Part shown: piece by piece, positions 1 to 13,623 of the stretch
Layout of the letters: every line of letters starts with the position of its first letter
Position numbering within the stretch: position 1 is the first letter of the stretch
Origin: Archivesica marissinica
Lineage: Eukaryota; Mollusca; Bivalvia; Venerida; Vesicomyidae
Assembly (NCBI GenBank): GCA_014843695.1
Contig: CM026395.1
Span: 50,574,557 to 50,638,556, forward strand
Reading direction: 5' to 3'
DNA: 64,000 bases
Made by a program: the position numbers and the translations under genes
Notes under the pieces: generated by a model
Told to the model about the DNA's origin: nothing
The model's database searches: none
The model's input: only the letters and a program-made list of their open reading frames with translations

Positions 1-3000
1 ATGAACAACCTTAGTCTAGTGAAGGTATGAACAACCTCAGTCTAGTGAAGGTATGAACAACCTCAGTCTAGTGAAGGTATGAACAACCTCAGTCTAGTGA
101 ATGTATGAACAACCTCAGTCTAGTGGAAGGTATGAACAACCTAAGTCTAGTGAAGGTATGAACAACCTCAGTCTAGTGGAAGGTATGAACAACCTCAGTC
201 TAGTGAAGGTATGAACAACCTCAGTCTAGTGAAGGTATGAACAACCTCAGTCTAGTGGAAGGTATGAACAACCTCAGTCTAGTGGAAGGTATGAACAACC
301 TCAGTCTAGTGGAAGGTATGAACAACCTTAGTCTAGTGAAGGTATGAACAACCTCAGTCTAGTGAAGGTATGAACAACCTCAGTCTAGTGAATGTATGAA
401 CAACCTCAGTCTAGTGAAGGTATGAACAACCTCAGTCTAGTGGAAGGTATGAACAACCTCAGTCTAGTGAAGGTATGAACAACCTCAGTCTAGTGGAAGG
501 TATGAACAACCTTAGTCTAGTGAAGGTATGAACAACCTTAGTCTAGTGGAAGGTATGAACAACCTCAGTCTAGTGGAAGGTATGAACAACCTCAGTCTAG
601 TGAAGGTATGAACAACCTTAGTCTAGTGAAGGTATGAACAACCTCAGTCTAGTGGAAGGTATGAACAACATCAATCTAGTGGAAGGTATGAACAACCTCA
701 GTCTAGTGAATGTATGAACAACCTCAGTCTAGTGGAAGGTATGAACAACCTAAGTCTAGTGAAGGTATGAACAACCTAAGTCTAGTGGAAGGTATGAACA
801 ACCTCAGTCTAGTAAAGGTATGAACAACCTCAGTCTAGTGGAAGGTATGAACAACCTCAGTCTAGTGGAAGGTATGAACAACCTCAGTCTAGTGGAAGGT
901 ATGAACAACCTTAGTCTAGTGAAGGTATGAACAACCTCAGTCTAGTGAAGGTATGAACAACCTCAGTCTAGTGAATGTATGAACAACCTCAGTCTAGTGA
1001 AGGTATGAACAACCTCAGTCTAGTGAAGGTATGAACAACCTCAGTCTAGTGGAAGGTATGAACAACCTCAGTCTAGTGGAAGGTATGAACAACCTCAGTC
1101 TAGTGAAGGTATGAACAACCTCAGTCTAGTGGAAGGTATGAACAACCTCAGTCTAGTGAAGGTATGAACAACCTCAGTCTAGTGAAGGTATGAACAACCT
1201 CAGTCTAGTGAAGGTATGAACAACCTCAGTCTAGTGGAAGGTATGAACAACCTCAGTCTAGTGGAAGGTATGAACAACCTCAGTCTAGTGAAGGTATGAA
1301 CAACCTCAGTCTAGTGGAAGGTATGAACAACCTCAGTCTAGTGAAGGTATGAACAACCTCAGTCTAGTGAAGGTATGAACAACCTCAGTCTAGTGAAGGT
1401 ATGAACAACCTCAGTCTAGTGGAAGGTATGAACAACCTCAGTCTAGTGAAGGTATGAACAACCTCAGTCTAGTGAAGGTATGAACAACCTCAGTCTAGTG
1501 AAGGTATGAACAACCTCAGTCTAGTGAAGGTATGAACAACCTCAGTCTAGTGGAAGGTATGAACAACCTCAGTCTAGTGGAAGGTATGAACAACCTCAGT
1601 CTAGTGGAAGGTATGAACAACCTCAGTCTAGTGAAGGTATGAACAACCTCAGTCTAGTGAAGGTATGAACAACCTCAGTCTAGTGGAAGGTATGAACAAC
1701 CTCAGTCTAGTGAAGGTATGAACAACCTCAGTCTAGTGAAGGTATGAACAACCTTAGTATAGTGAAGGTATGAACAACATCAGTCTAGTGAAGGTATGAA
1801 CAACCTAAGTCTAGTGGAAGGTAGGAACAACCTCAGTCTAGTGGAAGGTATGAACAACCTCAGTCTAGTGAATGTATGAACAACCTTAGTCTAGTGAAGG
1901 TATGAACAACCTCAGTCTAGTGAAGGTATGAACAACCTCAGTCTAGTGAAGGTATGAACAACCTCAGTCTAGTGAAGGTATGAACAACCTCAGTCTAGTG
2001 AAGGTATGAACAACCTCAGTCTAGTGAAGGTATGAACAACCTCAGTCTAGTGGAGGTATGAACAACCTCAGTCTAGTGGAAGGTATGAACAACCTCAGTC
2101 TAGTGAAGGTATGAACAACCTCAGTCTAGTGGAAGGTATGAACAACCTCAGTCTAGTGGAAGGTATGAACAACCTCAGTCTAGTGAAGGTATGAACAACC
2201 TCAGTCTAGTGAAGGTATGAACAACCTCAGTCTAGTGAAGGTATGAACAACCTCAGTCTAGTGGAAGGTATGAACAACCTCAGTCTAGTGAAGGTATGAA
2301 CAACCTCAGTCTAGTGAAGGTATGAACAACCTTAGTCTAGTGAAGGTATGAACAACCTCAGTCTAGTGAAGGTATGAACAACCTCAGTCTAGTGAAGGTA
2401 TGAACAACCTCAGTCTAGTGAAGGTATGAACAACCTCAGTCTAGTGAAGGTATGAACAACCTAGTCTAGTGGAAGGTATGAACAACCTCAGTCTAGTGAA
2501 GGTATGAACAACCTCAGTCTAGTGAAGGTATGAACAACCTCAGTCTAGTGGAAGGTATGAACAACCTCAGTCTAGTGAAGGTATGAACAACCTCAGTCTA
2601 GTGAAGGTATGAACAACCTAAGTCTAGTGAAGGTATGAACAACCTAAGTCTAGTGGAAGGTATGAACAACCTCAGTCTAGTTAAGATATGAACAATCTCA
2701 GTCTAGTGGAAGGTATGAACAATCTTAGTCTAGTGAAGGTATGAACAACCTTAGTCTAGTGGAAGGTATGAACAACCTCAGTCTAGTGGAAGGTATGAAC
2801 AACCTCAGTCTAGTGAAGGTATGAACAACCTTAGTCTAGTGAAGGTATGAACAACCTCAGTCTAGTGGAAGGTATGAACAACATCAATCTAGTGAAGGTA
2901 TGAACAACATTAGTCTAGTGGAAGGTAATAACAACCTTAGTCTAGTGGAAGGTATGAACAACCTTAGTCTAGTGGAAGGTATGAACAACCTCAGTCTAGT

Positions 3001-3245
3001 GAAGGTATGAATAACCTCAGTATAGTGGAAGGTATGAACAACCTAAGCCTAGTGAAGGTATGAACAACCTAAGTCTAGTGAAGGTATGAACAACCTCAGT
3101 CTAGTGGAAGGTATGAACAACCTAAGTCTAGTGGAAGGTATGAACAACCTAAGTCTAGTGAAGGTATGAACAACCTTAGTCTAGTGGAAGGTATGAACAA
3201 CCTCAGTCTAGTGGAAGGTATGAACAACCTTAGTCCAGTGAAGGC
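1..3245. repeat. 26/27-bp minisatellite array
   Basis: About 120 head-to-tail copies of a unit containing atgaacaacctcagtctagt. Two length classes alternate irregularly: 26 bp (gtgaaggt) and 27 bp (gtggaaggt). Minor variants include ctcagt, cttagt and ctaagt, and gaatgt. Every unit has stop codons in at least one frame, so no coding role is suggested. The array begins at base 1, so its true left end lies outside the window. It ends at aaggcaatcgg. Confidence 0.97.
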
Positions 3246-4033
3246 AATCGGAATGAATATAGCATGCAAGGAATGTTTCAGACCCAAGTTTTCATTCAAT
3301 TTGGTGGCAACAGTTTAAGTAAATTGCGAAGAGACGGTGAAATCCAGACATACTAATGTATATGGACATAATGTATAACTGCATTCATAGGCAATCTTCG
3401 CTTCCAACTCAAATAAGCTAATCACAGTGAACATATTTATGTAATACCAATATATACGTGCACAATGTAATGTCAGCATCAATGCACAACGTGTACATGT
3501 TTTAACCAAATTCCGTATTGAATCATTCTACTGCACTTTGTACAAGAATTAGATGTAAAAGCCATCGTGTCTTTTTTTTTTTATGAGTTCACAGAATTAA
3601 AAAAATTAGTGTTTGTTTATTATAGTGTCACCCCTATTGAAAGGGCCATTGCTCACTTATGAGATACCTCTTATGGACACCAGTACTTCCCGAATATTTA
3701 AGACCAAATAAATCTATATCCTCCATAGAGTTACAGTTTAGAAAATCCCACCCTAGGGCTGAAGATGCCTGCAAAGGCTCTGGCTTTTATCACCACAGAG
3801 AAACGACCGCTGTGTAGAATGGTACTTTTAAGAGTTTTCATGACATTTCAGAAAATCAATATTGCATGACATGGAATGGGTGCAAATATAAAAGGAACAC
3901 CTGAGGCTGTTATGCAGAATGATGATAATTTCTATTATTTTTCTGAATATTGTTGTAAGTAATGAATACTGGTACATTTCTTTTCACAATTCACACGATC
4001 TCTAAGCATTTATATGGGCACATCATACATTAC
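3246..4033. other. unannotated spacer between two arrays
   Basis: No gene or recognisable repeat. Short open frames here have no recognisable domain. A homopolymer T run lies near 3571-3582. Confidence 0.5.
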
Positions 4034-4898
4034 ATGATTTCTTACACACCTCCAAGGACTATTATATACAAGATTTCCTACACACCTCCAAGGACTATTA
4101 TATACAAGATTTCCTACACACCTCCAAGGACTATTATATACAAGATTTCCTACACACCTCCAAGGACTATTATATACAAGATTTCTTACACACCTCCAAG
4201 GACTATTATATACAAGATTTCCTACACACCTCCAAGGACTATTATATACAAGATTTCTTACACACCTCCAAGGACTATTATATACAAGATTTCTTACACA
4301 CCTCCAAGGACTATTATATACAAGATTTCCTACACACCTCCAAGGACTATTATATACAAGATTTCCTACACACCTCCAAGGACTATTATATACAAGATTT
4401 CCTACACACCTCCAAGGACTATTATATACAAGATTTCCTACACACCTCCAAGGACTATTATATACAAGATTTCTTACACACCTCCAAGGACTATTATATA
4501 CAAGATTTCTTACACACCTCCAAGGACTATTATATACAAGATTTCCTACACACCTCCAAGGACTATTATATACAAGATTTCCTACACACCTCCAAGGACT
4601 ATTATATACAAGATTTCCTACACACCTCCAAGGACTATTATATACAAGATTTCTTACACACCTCCAAGGACTATTATATACAAGATTTCTTACACACCTC
4701 CAAGGACTATTATATACAAGATTTCTTACACACCTCCAAGGACTATTATATACAAGATTTCTTACACACCTCCAAGGACTATTATATGCAAGATTTCTTA
4801 CACGCCTCCAAGGACTATTATATACAAGATTTCTTACACACCTCCAAGGACTATTATATACATGATTTCTTACACGCCTCCAAGGACTATTATATACA
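4034..4898. repeat. 36-bp minisatellite array
   Basis: About 24 copies of a 36-bp unit containing cacacctccaaggactatta; the main variation is ttcctac versus ttcttac. Because 36 is divisible by three, one frame stays open throughout and reads a 12-residue repeat (KISYTPPRTIIY). There is no signal peptide, no domain and no conserved flank, so I treat it as non-coding. Confidence 0.95.
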
Positions 4899-6650
4899 GA
4901 GCATTTTGTTCCACCAAATTTAATGTAAAGTGACGTTTGACTGTCTAGCTTCCTGGTTTGTTACGTCAGAAAACACTGAGCGCATGCAGTATTGTAAACA
5001 GTTCCGGTATAACTAAAATGAAAATATCACGATTTGAGGAAACTCGAGGATATGACAATAAAGAATATTAATTATATACAATTATGGCATTTAAATCTGA
5101 GGTAGGCAGATACATGTAGGGGAGACAGACTATAATTATAATATATAATTATTACATAAATAGTGAATTCCAATATTTATAGTTGCTAAATTATACATGC
5201 TCAGTTTAAACGATGATTAAATTATAACAAAACAGTTTATTCCAAGAATTCCTGGGGAAAAGATTACCGACAATTTCTATGTCAGCATATGATTGGATGG
5301 GAACAAAGTAAACAAAATCAGAACAAAATACACACATTGATAAGAAAGCTTGATCTGTACCATAATGTCTGTACTACATGATCCAGGATTCATTGCCAGG
5401 TACAAAATAGTAGCCGGTGCTTGGAATACTCAATACAATACACCTCCACAAACGTCACCTCCCATGAGCGACACGCTCTTTATAACGTCACCATTATTCC
5501 CACCCTTGTGTTTTAATACAATTTCACCTCTCACGAACGACACCTCCCAACAACACACAACGACAGTCATTTTCCCACCCAACGATGCCGAAAACCTCCA
5601 AAAAACAATAAAAAATGTGGCTCAAAAAAGAAGGTCTGTACATGCATGTGTCATCGGACGCAAATAATCGCTAATTGCACCTTTCAATTTTCAATAAACA
5701 GAAATTATCTTAATCTGTGGTCATATCCGGAGGCCAATAATCTACAGACTGGACCGTAAGTGTGAAAATAATCATTGTTTACAGGTATTCTTTCAATAAA
5801 CAGCTTGACGTGATTGGTGTATGACTGTCTTAAATACTGCGTATATCTTTTGATCTCTTAAGGTGAAGAAAAAAGGAATTTTGCAGGTGCATACCATATA
5901 CGGCCATGCCTCGTCTGTCAATAGAGGAGACTGTTTATAAACTTTATATGTTTGTTTAATAATTATCTCATTAAAATGAGTAAAGTATTTTTCATTTTCC
6001 CGGGTTTGCTTTATTACAATGCAATGTTTTTATCACATAACGTAATAAGATAATTTAGCATCAGTTTTCGGACACGCCTCATCCGAAATACTTACCAAAT
6101 ATCTGAAATTAAATCAAACATACGATCCCATAAACCAATTGATTTTTTTCGAGCACTCTTGTACTCGATCGGAACTGTGTCCGAGTACCTGAGTATCAAA
6201 ATTGCCAGTTGTTGCCATCCTTAATTTTATATAATTGAAATGTGTTATTTATCAGACATTAACTTTGATGTATTGAAAAATTTAATTGTTGTACACAATT
6301 GTCATCAATTTGCATAATTTGTGGCGATCTTAACACATTGCATCCTCAGATATTCAATCTTAGTTAAATCTATCGTATAATGAAAGTAGTACCCCCATTC
6401 TGTATACTCTATATTCAAATCAGTATGAGCAATTATATCTGACAAAACTGACTTCCCGCAATTTCCAAACTTCAAAAAGTTGAACCTCCCTAGAACGACA
6501 ACCTCTCTACAACAACAATATTGTGTGCATCCGGATGGTGTTTGCTCTGGAGAGGTTTGACTGTATAACAATACAGCACCACTATACACCCTACATGTAT
6601 GTGCAGGATAGGAAGAAGATATTATTAGTGAGGAAATTCATACGAAAATG
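4899..6650. other. unannotated intergenic DNA
   Basis: No exon or complete element recognised. The open frame at 5350-5667 is proline/threonine-rich low-complexity sequence without a known domain. Near 6550-6568, gagaggtttgactgta resembles one terminus of a pogo-like inverted-repeat element, but I could not place a clean partner. Confidence 0.4.
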
Positions 6651-6925
6651 AATGTGTGTGTTTTATGTTTATTTATCGTCCCTACCGGTTGCCCATATGA
6701 GCGACGCCTCCTGAAGGGATTAGTCGTTTTAGATTTTGGAGGATAGTGCATGATACAGAGAGAGACCCATTCCAGATTCTCCTCTGGTTCTTTTACATGC
6801 ACGGTGTAAAGCACCGACACGAGACCTCAGTTTAACGTCCCATCTGAAAGACTGTTAATTTTATTAGGGTCAGACGGGGGATCGAACCTGCAATCCTTGA
6901 ATTACCAGTCCAGCGTGTTACCACG
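6651..6925 (-). mobile_element. SINE family A, copy 1
   Basis: tRNA-derived SINE in reverse orientation. The tail (complement of gataaataaacgtaaaacac) is at 6651 and the tRNA-like head at 6880-6925, with a B-box-like ggttcgatccc on the minus strand (read here as gggggatcgaacct). The head is clipped at its 5' end. The body matches the copies at 15299 and 49242. Confidence 0.85.
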
Positions 6926-7309
6926 TAAAAATACTTTTATGTTCAACAGTTGTGCAGAGTGTATGTTACAGGTACCTCCAAGTTGACAACCCAACTCTTC
7001 ATCATATGCCCCCAACCACCTACAGTTTTTAGTAAATGATTTTACCTGACTGGACCAGTAAATTGTATATTTCATATGGTTTTTTCTAGAGCTGAATGAC
7101 AGGTCAATACGCCCTGCCCCACCCTTTTGCCCAATCCCTCTTTGCCAAAAAAATTAATAAAACCGGGTAAGCATTTTATCCTCAACCGGTGAATGCCTTC
7201 AGAATACCTATATAACTTGGAACACGTCCGTCATTTTCACCAATATATACTGCTTCTTTGATCAATCACCGAAAGTCAGCAAATTTTCTACAGAAAATAC
7301 ACCCTCCTG

Positions 7310-7430
7310 GCTCAAAAATGCACACTGCCTCTTTTCTGACCCATCCTGCCACTTTTATGACCCATCCTACCCCTTTTATGACCCACCCTGCCTCTTTTCT
7401 GACCCACTCAGCCTTTTTTCCCACTCTAGA
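7310..7430. repeat. short degenerate 20-bp tandem repeat
   Basis: About six imperfect copies of a unit like cttttctgacccatcctgcc. The unit is non-coding and confined to this stretch. Confidence 0.6.
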
Positions 7431-7549
7431 ATAAATCCAACATTGTATTTGAGCAATAAGCCTTATCCACATTTGCTTTATACTTAGTTTGGTTGATTTC
7501 AAGAAACAACTTGAGCAAAGAGTCGCCAGCTTTCTATTCACCACAGTCA

Positions 7550-8930
7550 AGCTAACAATGATTAGCTCAGGTGCTCAGTTGTTGGAGTCTATTGAAGCTT
7601 TATATTAAATCTCTATTTCAGTTCACCAGTTATTTCAAGTATGTGCAGTGACATTGGTTAATCATGATAAGGACAAAAGGCTGAATGTGAAACTGTTTGG
7701 AACTGTTTCAGATACATCCTTTAATGATCCTTTAGATTCATCAATTGTATCCTTTTCAAAAGAAACAAGACATGTACCGTAATCGTTTATGTATAAGACG
7801 CACTTTTTTTCCTCCAAAATAGTATCCAAAAGTCTGGTGCGTCTTATACTCCAGTTTCGAACTAAATTCCATTGTTTCAAAGACTAAAACACGACAAATG
7901 GCGTATTACAACAAAGGGAAATAAATGTTTCATACATTTCATATTATCTAGTGAACAATGAAGATAAAAAATATTTAACACATATCTAACAAATATAAAC
8001 AAACAGCGATGGCAAAAAACTGTAAACTTTGTCTTGATCAATAGAAATTACTGCAGCAGCAGCTGCACTCTCGAGGTACATGCAAACTCAAATAGGTCCG
8101 TCACTCCAGATAGCAAGGGTTATTGCAGCTAGGCAGCTGGCGTCCTTTGTCACATGGAAGTTGGCAGCAGATAAATTGATAAATGCTACCATCAACTTCT
8201 TTAAATTTTCCTCTAAAGAATTCAGACCAGGTTCGCGATCTCGTAAAAAAATTGCATGTTATCAGACGACATGTCATAAAATGTATACTTTAGACAACTC
8301 TTACAACCATTGCATTTCGTAAACAACATATTTCGCAATCTGACACTGAAAAAATACTGCAAAACAAACCGTGTCTGTACATATATGTAAACGTGGAATA
8401 AAATTATCTAGAACAGTTGCCGTAACATCATCCATGCTGAAACTCAATCACGTGTTAAGTCAACTTTTGTTTTCTTTATTGCATCGCCATATACGATTGG
8501 TTCTATCACTTCGTTTTAACCAATAGATGGCCATGTCTTATTGAGTGAAAGGCATAAATCTTGTATAATTAGTCAGGATAGAAAAAGTCGCTTTTTCTGT
8601 GAAATATTCGCAAAAAACAATAGATCCAAATGCAATCAGTTAATAATGAAAACCCTGAAATTCCCAAAATGTGATAAAAATCGGTCCAGAAAATTGTTGA
8701 AAAAGGCAAGAAATCGGTCAAATACATTTTTCTACTAGTAGTAGGTCCAAGTTATTTTCCACTCATTCGACATTTCCCATACTTCTCCAGACAGGGCTAC
8801 ACTACAATATTCACTGATTTCCTAGTAGACATTGGAACCCTGTCTAAACAAAGAAAGATTCATAGCACAGAATGTTCCCGCTACGTTCAAAAATAGAGCA
8901 AGATCAGTATTTACAGTAAATAAAATCATA
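7550..8930. other. unannotated DNA with a short inverted repeat
   Basis: No exon recognised. tataagacgcac near 7792 and its exact complement gtgcgtcttata near 7838 form a 12-bp inverted pair around about 35 bp, probably a small MITE remnant. Confidence 0.4.
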
Positions 8931-9141
8931 TTTGCAAACAGCATAGATCCAGATCAGCTTCGGTGTACACCACATCTGATCAGGATCTATGCTGTTTGCT
9001 AAACAGCCAAATGTTTTAGCTCCACTATTTGAATAACAAACAGCACAGAGCCTGATCAGACGATACGTTCTATGCCGTCTGATCTGGCTCTATGCTGTTT
9101 GCAAAAGTGATTTTATCTGCCGCTAGTGTGCAAAAGGTTAA
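8930..9141. mobile_element. palindromic MITE, degraded ends
   Basis: Near-symmetric element. tttgcaaacagcatag at the left is mirrored by ctatgctgtttgcaaa at the right, with an internal second hairpin (atctgatcaggatctatgct). It is the same style as the element at 16142-16344, which has cleaner termini. ttaa follows the right end. Confidence 0.65.
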
Positions 9142-9392
9142 AGGAGACTTTATTATAAGAATTCCAATATTCAACTAGAATATGGTAGGTTTTATATCAA
9201 ACAAATAGTCGTGGATTATTATTATAATATCGCCGTCTATTAGAATCAATACGGTAATCAAAAAGCTAATTCTGTGATACTGGCCATCTGCTTGCATGTT
9301 GTAAATGTTTATTTTGGATTTACTTTCGCTATTAACTGTATAATGTATTGCATGAGAGCAAAATTTAATACAATGTAAAAGACTTTGAGGAA

Positions 9393-9613
9393 GTCGTGAT
9401 AGCGCAGTATTAGTGAGTTCACTTCAGATGCGAAAGGCCCGGAGGTTGTGCCCAGCTGTACCCATTATGATCGTGTCCTTAGGCAAGACATTTAAATTCC
9501 AAATTGCCTCTTCTCTCTCATGGCGATGAATTCCATTAGGAATGAGATCTCGAGAGTGATTAATATAAGTTGTAGGAACTTGTTTCGCAATCGAGCTAAA
9601 ATAAATTTGTATG
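9393..9613 (+). mobile_element. SINE family B, copy 1
   Basis: tRNA-like head (gtcgtgatagcgcagt, then a diverged B-box region), a body containing ggcgatgaattcc and a tail running through gtgattaatataagttgt to aaataaatttgtat. The same structure recurs at 45622 in better condition. Confidence 0.85.
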
Positions 9614-10427
9614 AACTAAATTTAATATTAAGCGATTGTGTGTTCCTGAAAATAGACAAAGCATCTTTACTGAGAAAATATTTAGTTTTAAAAGCTACAA
9701 GCTGCATTATATATTGAATATATTTGTATCGACATTTGGGGACGTCTGTCCATGGCCAAGTGAATACTGTCGTATGAATAAACTTGTGGCTGCTAATTCG
9801 CGAACCATTTAAAGATAATTTGCTGAGGTATTTATCTATTCGCATGAATCAAAAATATGTTTTTTTTACAATTTTCATACAATTTTTGGCCAGTAAAATA
9901 CACTATAAAGCACTCCTTCTATTCAAATGTTGTATTTAATGGTCATACTGTGTATTTTAACCATATTTTGTTGAAATTGATTAAATAACACCATTTAAGG
10001 ACGCAATCGCGCACTTTCTCACTTCTCCCAAAAATTCTGACGTAGAATAAACCTGGATTTGATATTCACGGACCATGTACAGCGTACCAGCCGGTCTATA
10101 TATCACAACAATTATAGATAAATTATAAAAGTCACATTTTATATCTTGGGATACATTTGTAACTCAATTCTATAAATTTTTAAAAGCATCATTTTACATT
10201 ACAGTGCTGCAGATAAGATGCACTAGTGTGTATTTACAGTACATATGCATACATTTTCCTGGAAAACGTAAGGAATGTGTGTGCGTTCACAAACGCTTCA
10301 AAAATATGAATTTACACATTCATTTCAACTGTTCCACTTAATCTTCCGATAAAACAGGAGCAGCATGACAAACACATACCATGCATGATATTATATTTTG
10401 AGACTGAAATTTGTTTTTAAAAGTATT
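9614..10427. other. unannotated intergenic DNA
   Basis: AT-rich sequence. No exon, RNA gene or mobile element recognised. Confidence 0.4.
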
Positions 10428-11310
10428 GATAGATTATGCAATGAATCATACTGGATAGATTATGCAATGAATCATACTGGATAGATCATGCCAGGAATCA
10501 TACTGGATAGATTATGCCAGGAATCATACTGGATAGATTATGCCAGGAATCATACTGGATAGATTATGCCAGGAATCATACTGGATAGATTATGCAATGA
10601 ATCATACTGGATAGATTATGCCAGGAATCATACTGGATAGATTATGCCAGGAATCATACTGGATAGATTATGCCAGGAATCATACTGGATAGATTATGCC
10701 AGGAATCATACTGGATAGATTATGCCAGGAATCATACTGGATAGATTATGCCAGGAATCATACTGGATAGATTATGCCAGGAATCATACTGGATAGATTA
10801 TGCCAGGAATCATACTGGATAGATTATGCCAGGAATCATACTGGATAGATTATGCCAGGAATCATACTGGATAGATCATGCCAGGAATCATACTGGATAG
10901 ATTATGCCAGGAATCATACTGGATAGATTATGCCAGGAATCATACTGGATAGATTATGCCAGGAATCATACTGGATAGATTATGCCAGGAATCATACTGG
11001 ATAGATCATGCCAGGAATCATACTGGATAGATTATGCCAGGAATCATACTGGATAGATTATGCAGGAATCATACTGGATAGATTATGCCAGGAATCATAC
11101 TGGATAGATTATGCCAGGAATCATACTGGATAGATTATGCCAGGAATCATACTGGATAGATTATGCCAGGAATCATACTGGATAGATTATGCCAGGAATC
11201 ATACTGGATAGATTATGCCAGGAATCATACTGGATAGATTATGCCAGGAATCATACTGGATAGATTATGCCAGGAATCATACTGGATAGATTATGCCAGG
11301 AATCATACTG
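10428..11310. repeat. 26-bp minisatellite array (second family)
   Basis: About 34 copies of atagattatgccaggaatcatactgg-type units, unrelated in sequence to the array at 1-3245 despite the equal period. The left-edge units carry the variant caatgaatc. A single 25-bp unit occurs near 11060. The array ends abruptly at 11310. Confidence 0.95.
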
Positions 11311-11418
11311 TATTCATAAGCTTAAAACTTTGTATCCTGATGGCTTATGGTAAAGTACTATTTACCTGCAATTACAACTAAATGATGTATACACATGTAC
11401 ATGTACATATATATTAGC

Positions 11419-11998
11419 TTAAAGCAGCATTACATCGTAATAAAGGATGTTTTGGGTAAAATATAAATACTAATGTGTGTGTGTTTACAAAAATCGAAAT
11501 AGTCGCTCAGAAACGATAAAATTCCAATAAATATAAACCGTCGTATACACGAATTTGTTTATCAACACACGAAATGTAAACACGCACAGCGCGCATGCGT
11601 GAAACAACAGAGGATGTAGGAAACAACGTATATATTTTGAACATGAAAGACTATCTATTTATCTGCCTCTAATGTCGAACTCCCTTAGATAACAGAGGTA
11701 TGAATCAACATCTCAAGTAATTTAATTAAAAAAGACAACGTGGTCAAATGGGGACGCTGCATTCCGAATGTAAACAAGTGCGGACGATGCGTTCTGGTTG
11801 TAAACAAATGCGTGACCGATCGACTCGGAAAGTCCTACTTTCGGTTTCGAGTTTGTTTTATCGCAAAAAAACATTGTTTACCGATTGAACATAAGTATAC
11901 AAAGTATTATGTTAGAATGTGTAGCAGCATTGCTACCCATACGTAAAATTTGAATTTTTCAAATATCTTTTATTTCATACGATGTAATGCTGCTTTAA
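11419..11998. mobile_element. TTAA-flanked MITE, about 0.58 kb
   Basis: Terminal inverted repeats agcagcattacatcgta, exact over 17 bp, are directly bounded on both sides by ttaa (11419-11422 and 11995-11998). A TTAA target duplication is characteristic of piggyBac- and Kolobok-type transposases. The interior contains no transposase. A fragment resembling the complement of a LINE tail (ctatttatctgcctctaatg) lies at 11650-11690. Confidence 0.85.
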
Positions 11999-11999
11999 A

Positions 12000-12490
12000 C
12001 ATTATTTATTTCAGTATTTGTACATGTATTCAAGAAATGAACATTTTACATTATGTTTTAATATTTTGATACTGCCGTTTCCTATTACTCGTTTTTCTGG
12101 ATGAATGGGAATTTATGTGATAAGAATTACTGCTATGTATTCGTATTATAGGTATTAAAATTGTCCAATTGTTTTCAGGGAGCTAGTTCCAAGCTTTCAC
12201 TGGTGTGCGCATAGCTTGAGTTGGAATCCAAAAATTCCCATATGATTCGCGGATGTTCCATCAGAGGTGTGGTATAATACTATTGTGCTGGACAGGGTTT
12301 CATGTTATTTATTATCAACATGTTTGCATTTAATTACTAAAGTATGCACTTTATAAGTTATATACAGTCACTCAATACACTATCCGAGTGTGTATTATGC
12401 AGAGTAAATGTTCAATCATCCTTCTATTACGTATTTATATGTAATAGTTAGTTTTTCTTGTTTTATATATATTCACTATAGGAAACACTT
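12000..12490. other. unannotated intergenic DNA
   Basis: No gene or repeat recognised. Confidence 0.4.
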
Positions 12491-12499
12491 GTATATTTA

Positions 12500-13060
12500 T
12501 GTATGTGTTTCCCCCCCTGCGAAATGACGTTGTGTTGGCTTGCGAAGGCATCCATGCTAACTTTAAACACGGTCAATGTAGTTCATACCCTGATGGAAAC
12601 TATTAACCCGCGATTCATTTCTTATATTTACATTAATTATCTTTTCAATGACACAATGAAAATATTTTATATTATAAACACTTTGCATTTAAAATATTTT
12701 TAGTCCAGATTTCCAACTTGTCTCGGAACAGGTAAATAGATCATCCTTGGAACAGCGTAAACTATAAGACACGCCTTTTCTATTATAAACACTTTGCATT
12801 TAAAATATTTTTAGTCCAGATTTCCAACTTGTCTCGGAACAGGTAAATAGATCATCCTTGGAACAGCGTAAACTATAAGACACGCCTTTTCTCGCGACGA
12901 ACATTGCCTAATAATGCGAATGCGCATGTCCGTAACTTTGAGTGCGCATGTCAGCCAGCTGCATATCATTAGTTGGGAACCCTCATGTGAAATTGTATAC
13001 AATCAGGGCAAAAACATTCATCGAAGGAAATGCAATAGCAATGTAAATATTGCGAATTAA
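12500..13060 (+). repeat. dispersed repeat, copy inverted relative to 59420-59875
   Basis: Long similarity to the reverse complement of 59420-59875. Shared blocks include gctaactttaaacacgg, the ggaaactattaacccgcgattcat block and cgcgacgaacattgcctaat. A 112/113-bp segment (12668-12780) is repeated directly at 12781-12893 in this copy only. Family unknown; probably a non-autonomous DNA element. Confidence 0.75.
12668..12893. repeat. two-copy tandem duplication, 113-bp unit
   Basis: The two halves are practically identical, each starting tattataaacactttgcatt. Such identity suggests a recent duplication or an assembly artefact. Confidence 0.9.
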
Positions 13061-13382
13061 GGCGAATCCTTATCTGGAGCTGTGATTTTACATGCTAATT
13101 GGTATATTGCCCTACAATATACAAGATCGGATTAATCTCCCCAAGCACTACTAAACCGTTGCAATATCGGTGAAATCAAATGAACGTATGAACTCTCACT
13201 GCTCGCAAACCATATGGTCGAGTGAAATCAAAGTGTAATTTTAACTACCATATTGTCGTGTAGTTAATTTGGTAGTTAAGATATAACCAGGACAATTATG
13301 GATTTAGGAAGACAAAAAAAACAATTCAAACAGTTTCCCTGATATAATATACCATTTAAATACATTTGTTTGTTTTGTGGGT

Positions 13383-13623
13383 TTAACCCTTTCAACACCA
13401 CAGACCTCTAAATAGGCTTACAAAAAGTGTAGATCCAGATGAGCCGGCTCGTGACGAGCCGTCTCATCAGGATCTGCACTTTTTGCCAGTAATATTACTA
13501 TTTTAAGACAAAATTACCCATTTTGATAAATGAACTGGTCCAAATGTAATTTTCTGATTAATTTATTGGTCTAAATATATCATGGACCAGTCCATGTGAG
13601 TTACTTGGTGTTGAATGGGTTAA
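13383..13623. mobile_element. TTAA MITE family 1, copy 1
   Basis: ttaa followed by ccctttcaacacc at the left and ggtgttgaatggg followed by ttaa at the right (one mismatch between the inverted repeats). A central hairpin pairs agatccagatgag with ctcatcaggatct around gccggctcgtgacgagcc. Other copies are at 46599-46844 and 49758-51078, with a truncated one near 49188. Confidence 0.9.

Noticed and set aside
1..3245. CRISPR-like regular repetition
   Set aside because: Units are contiguous with no unique spacers, and the context is eukaryotic.
3962..4933. 323-codon open frame of a repeated 12-residue peptide
   Set aside because: Produced by a 36-bp tandem array; no domain, signal or conserved flank; many other arrays here do the same.
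5350..5667. 105-codon frame rich in proline and threonine
   Set aside because: No homology recognised; composition follows local repeats of cacctccc-like words.
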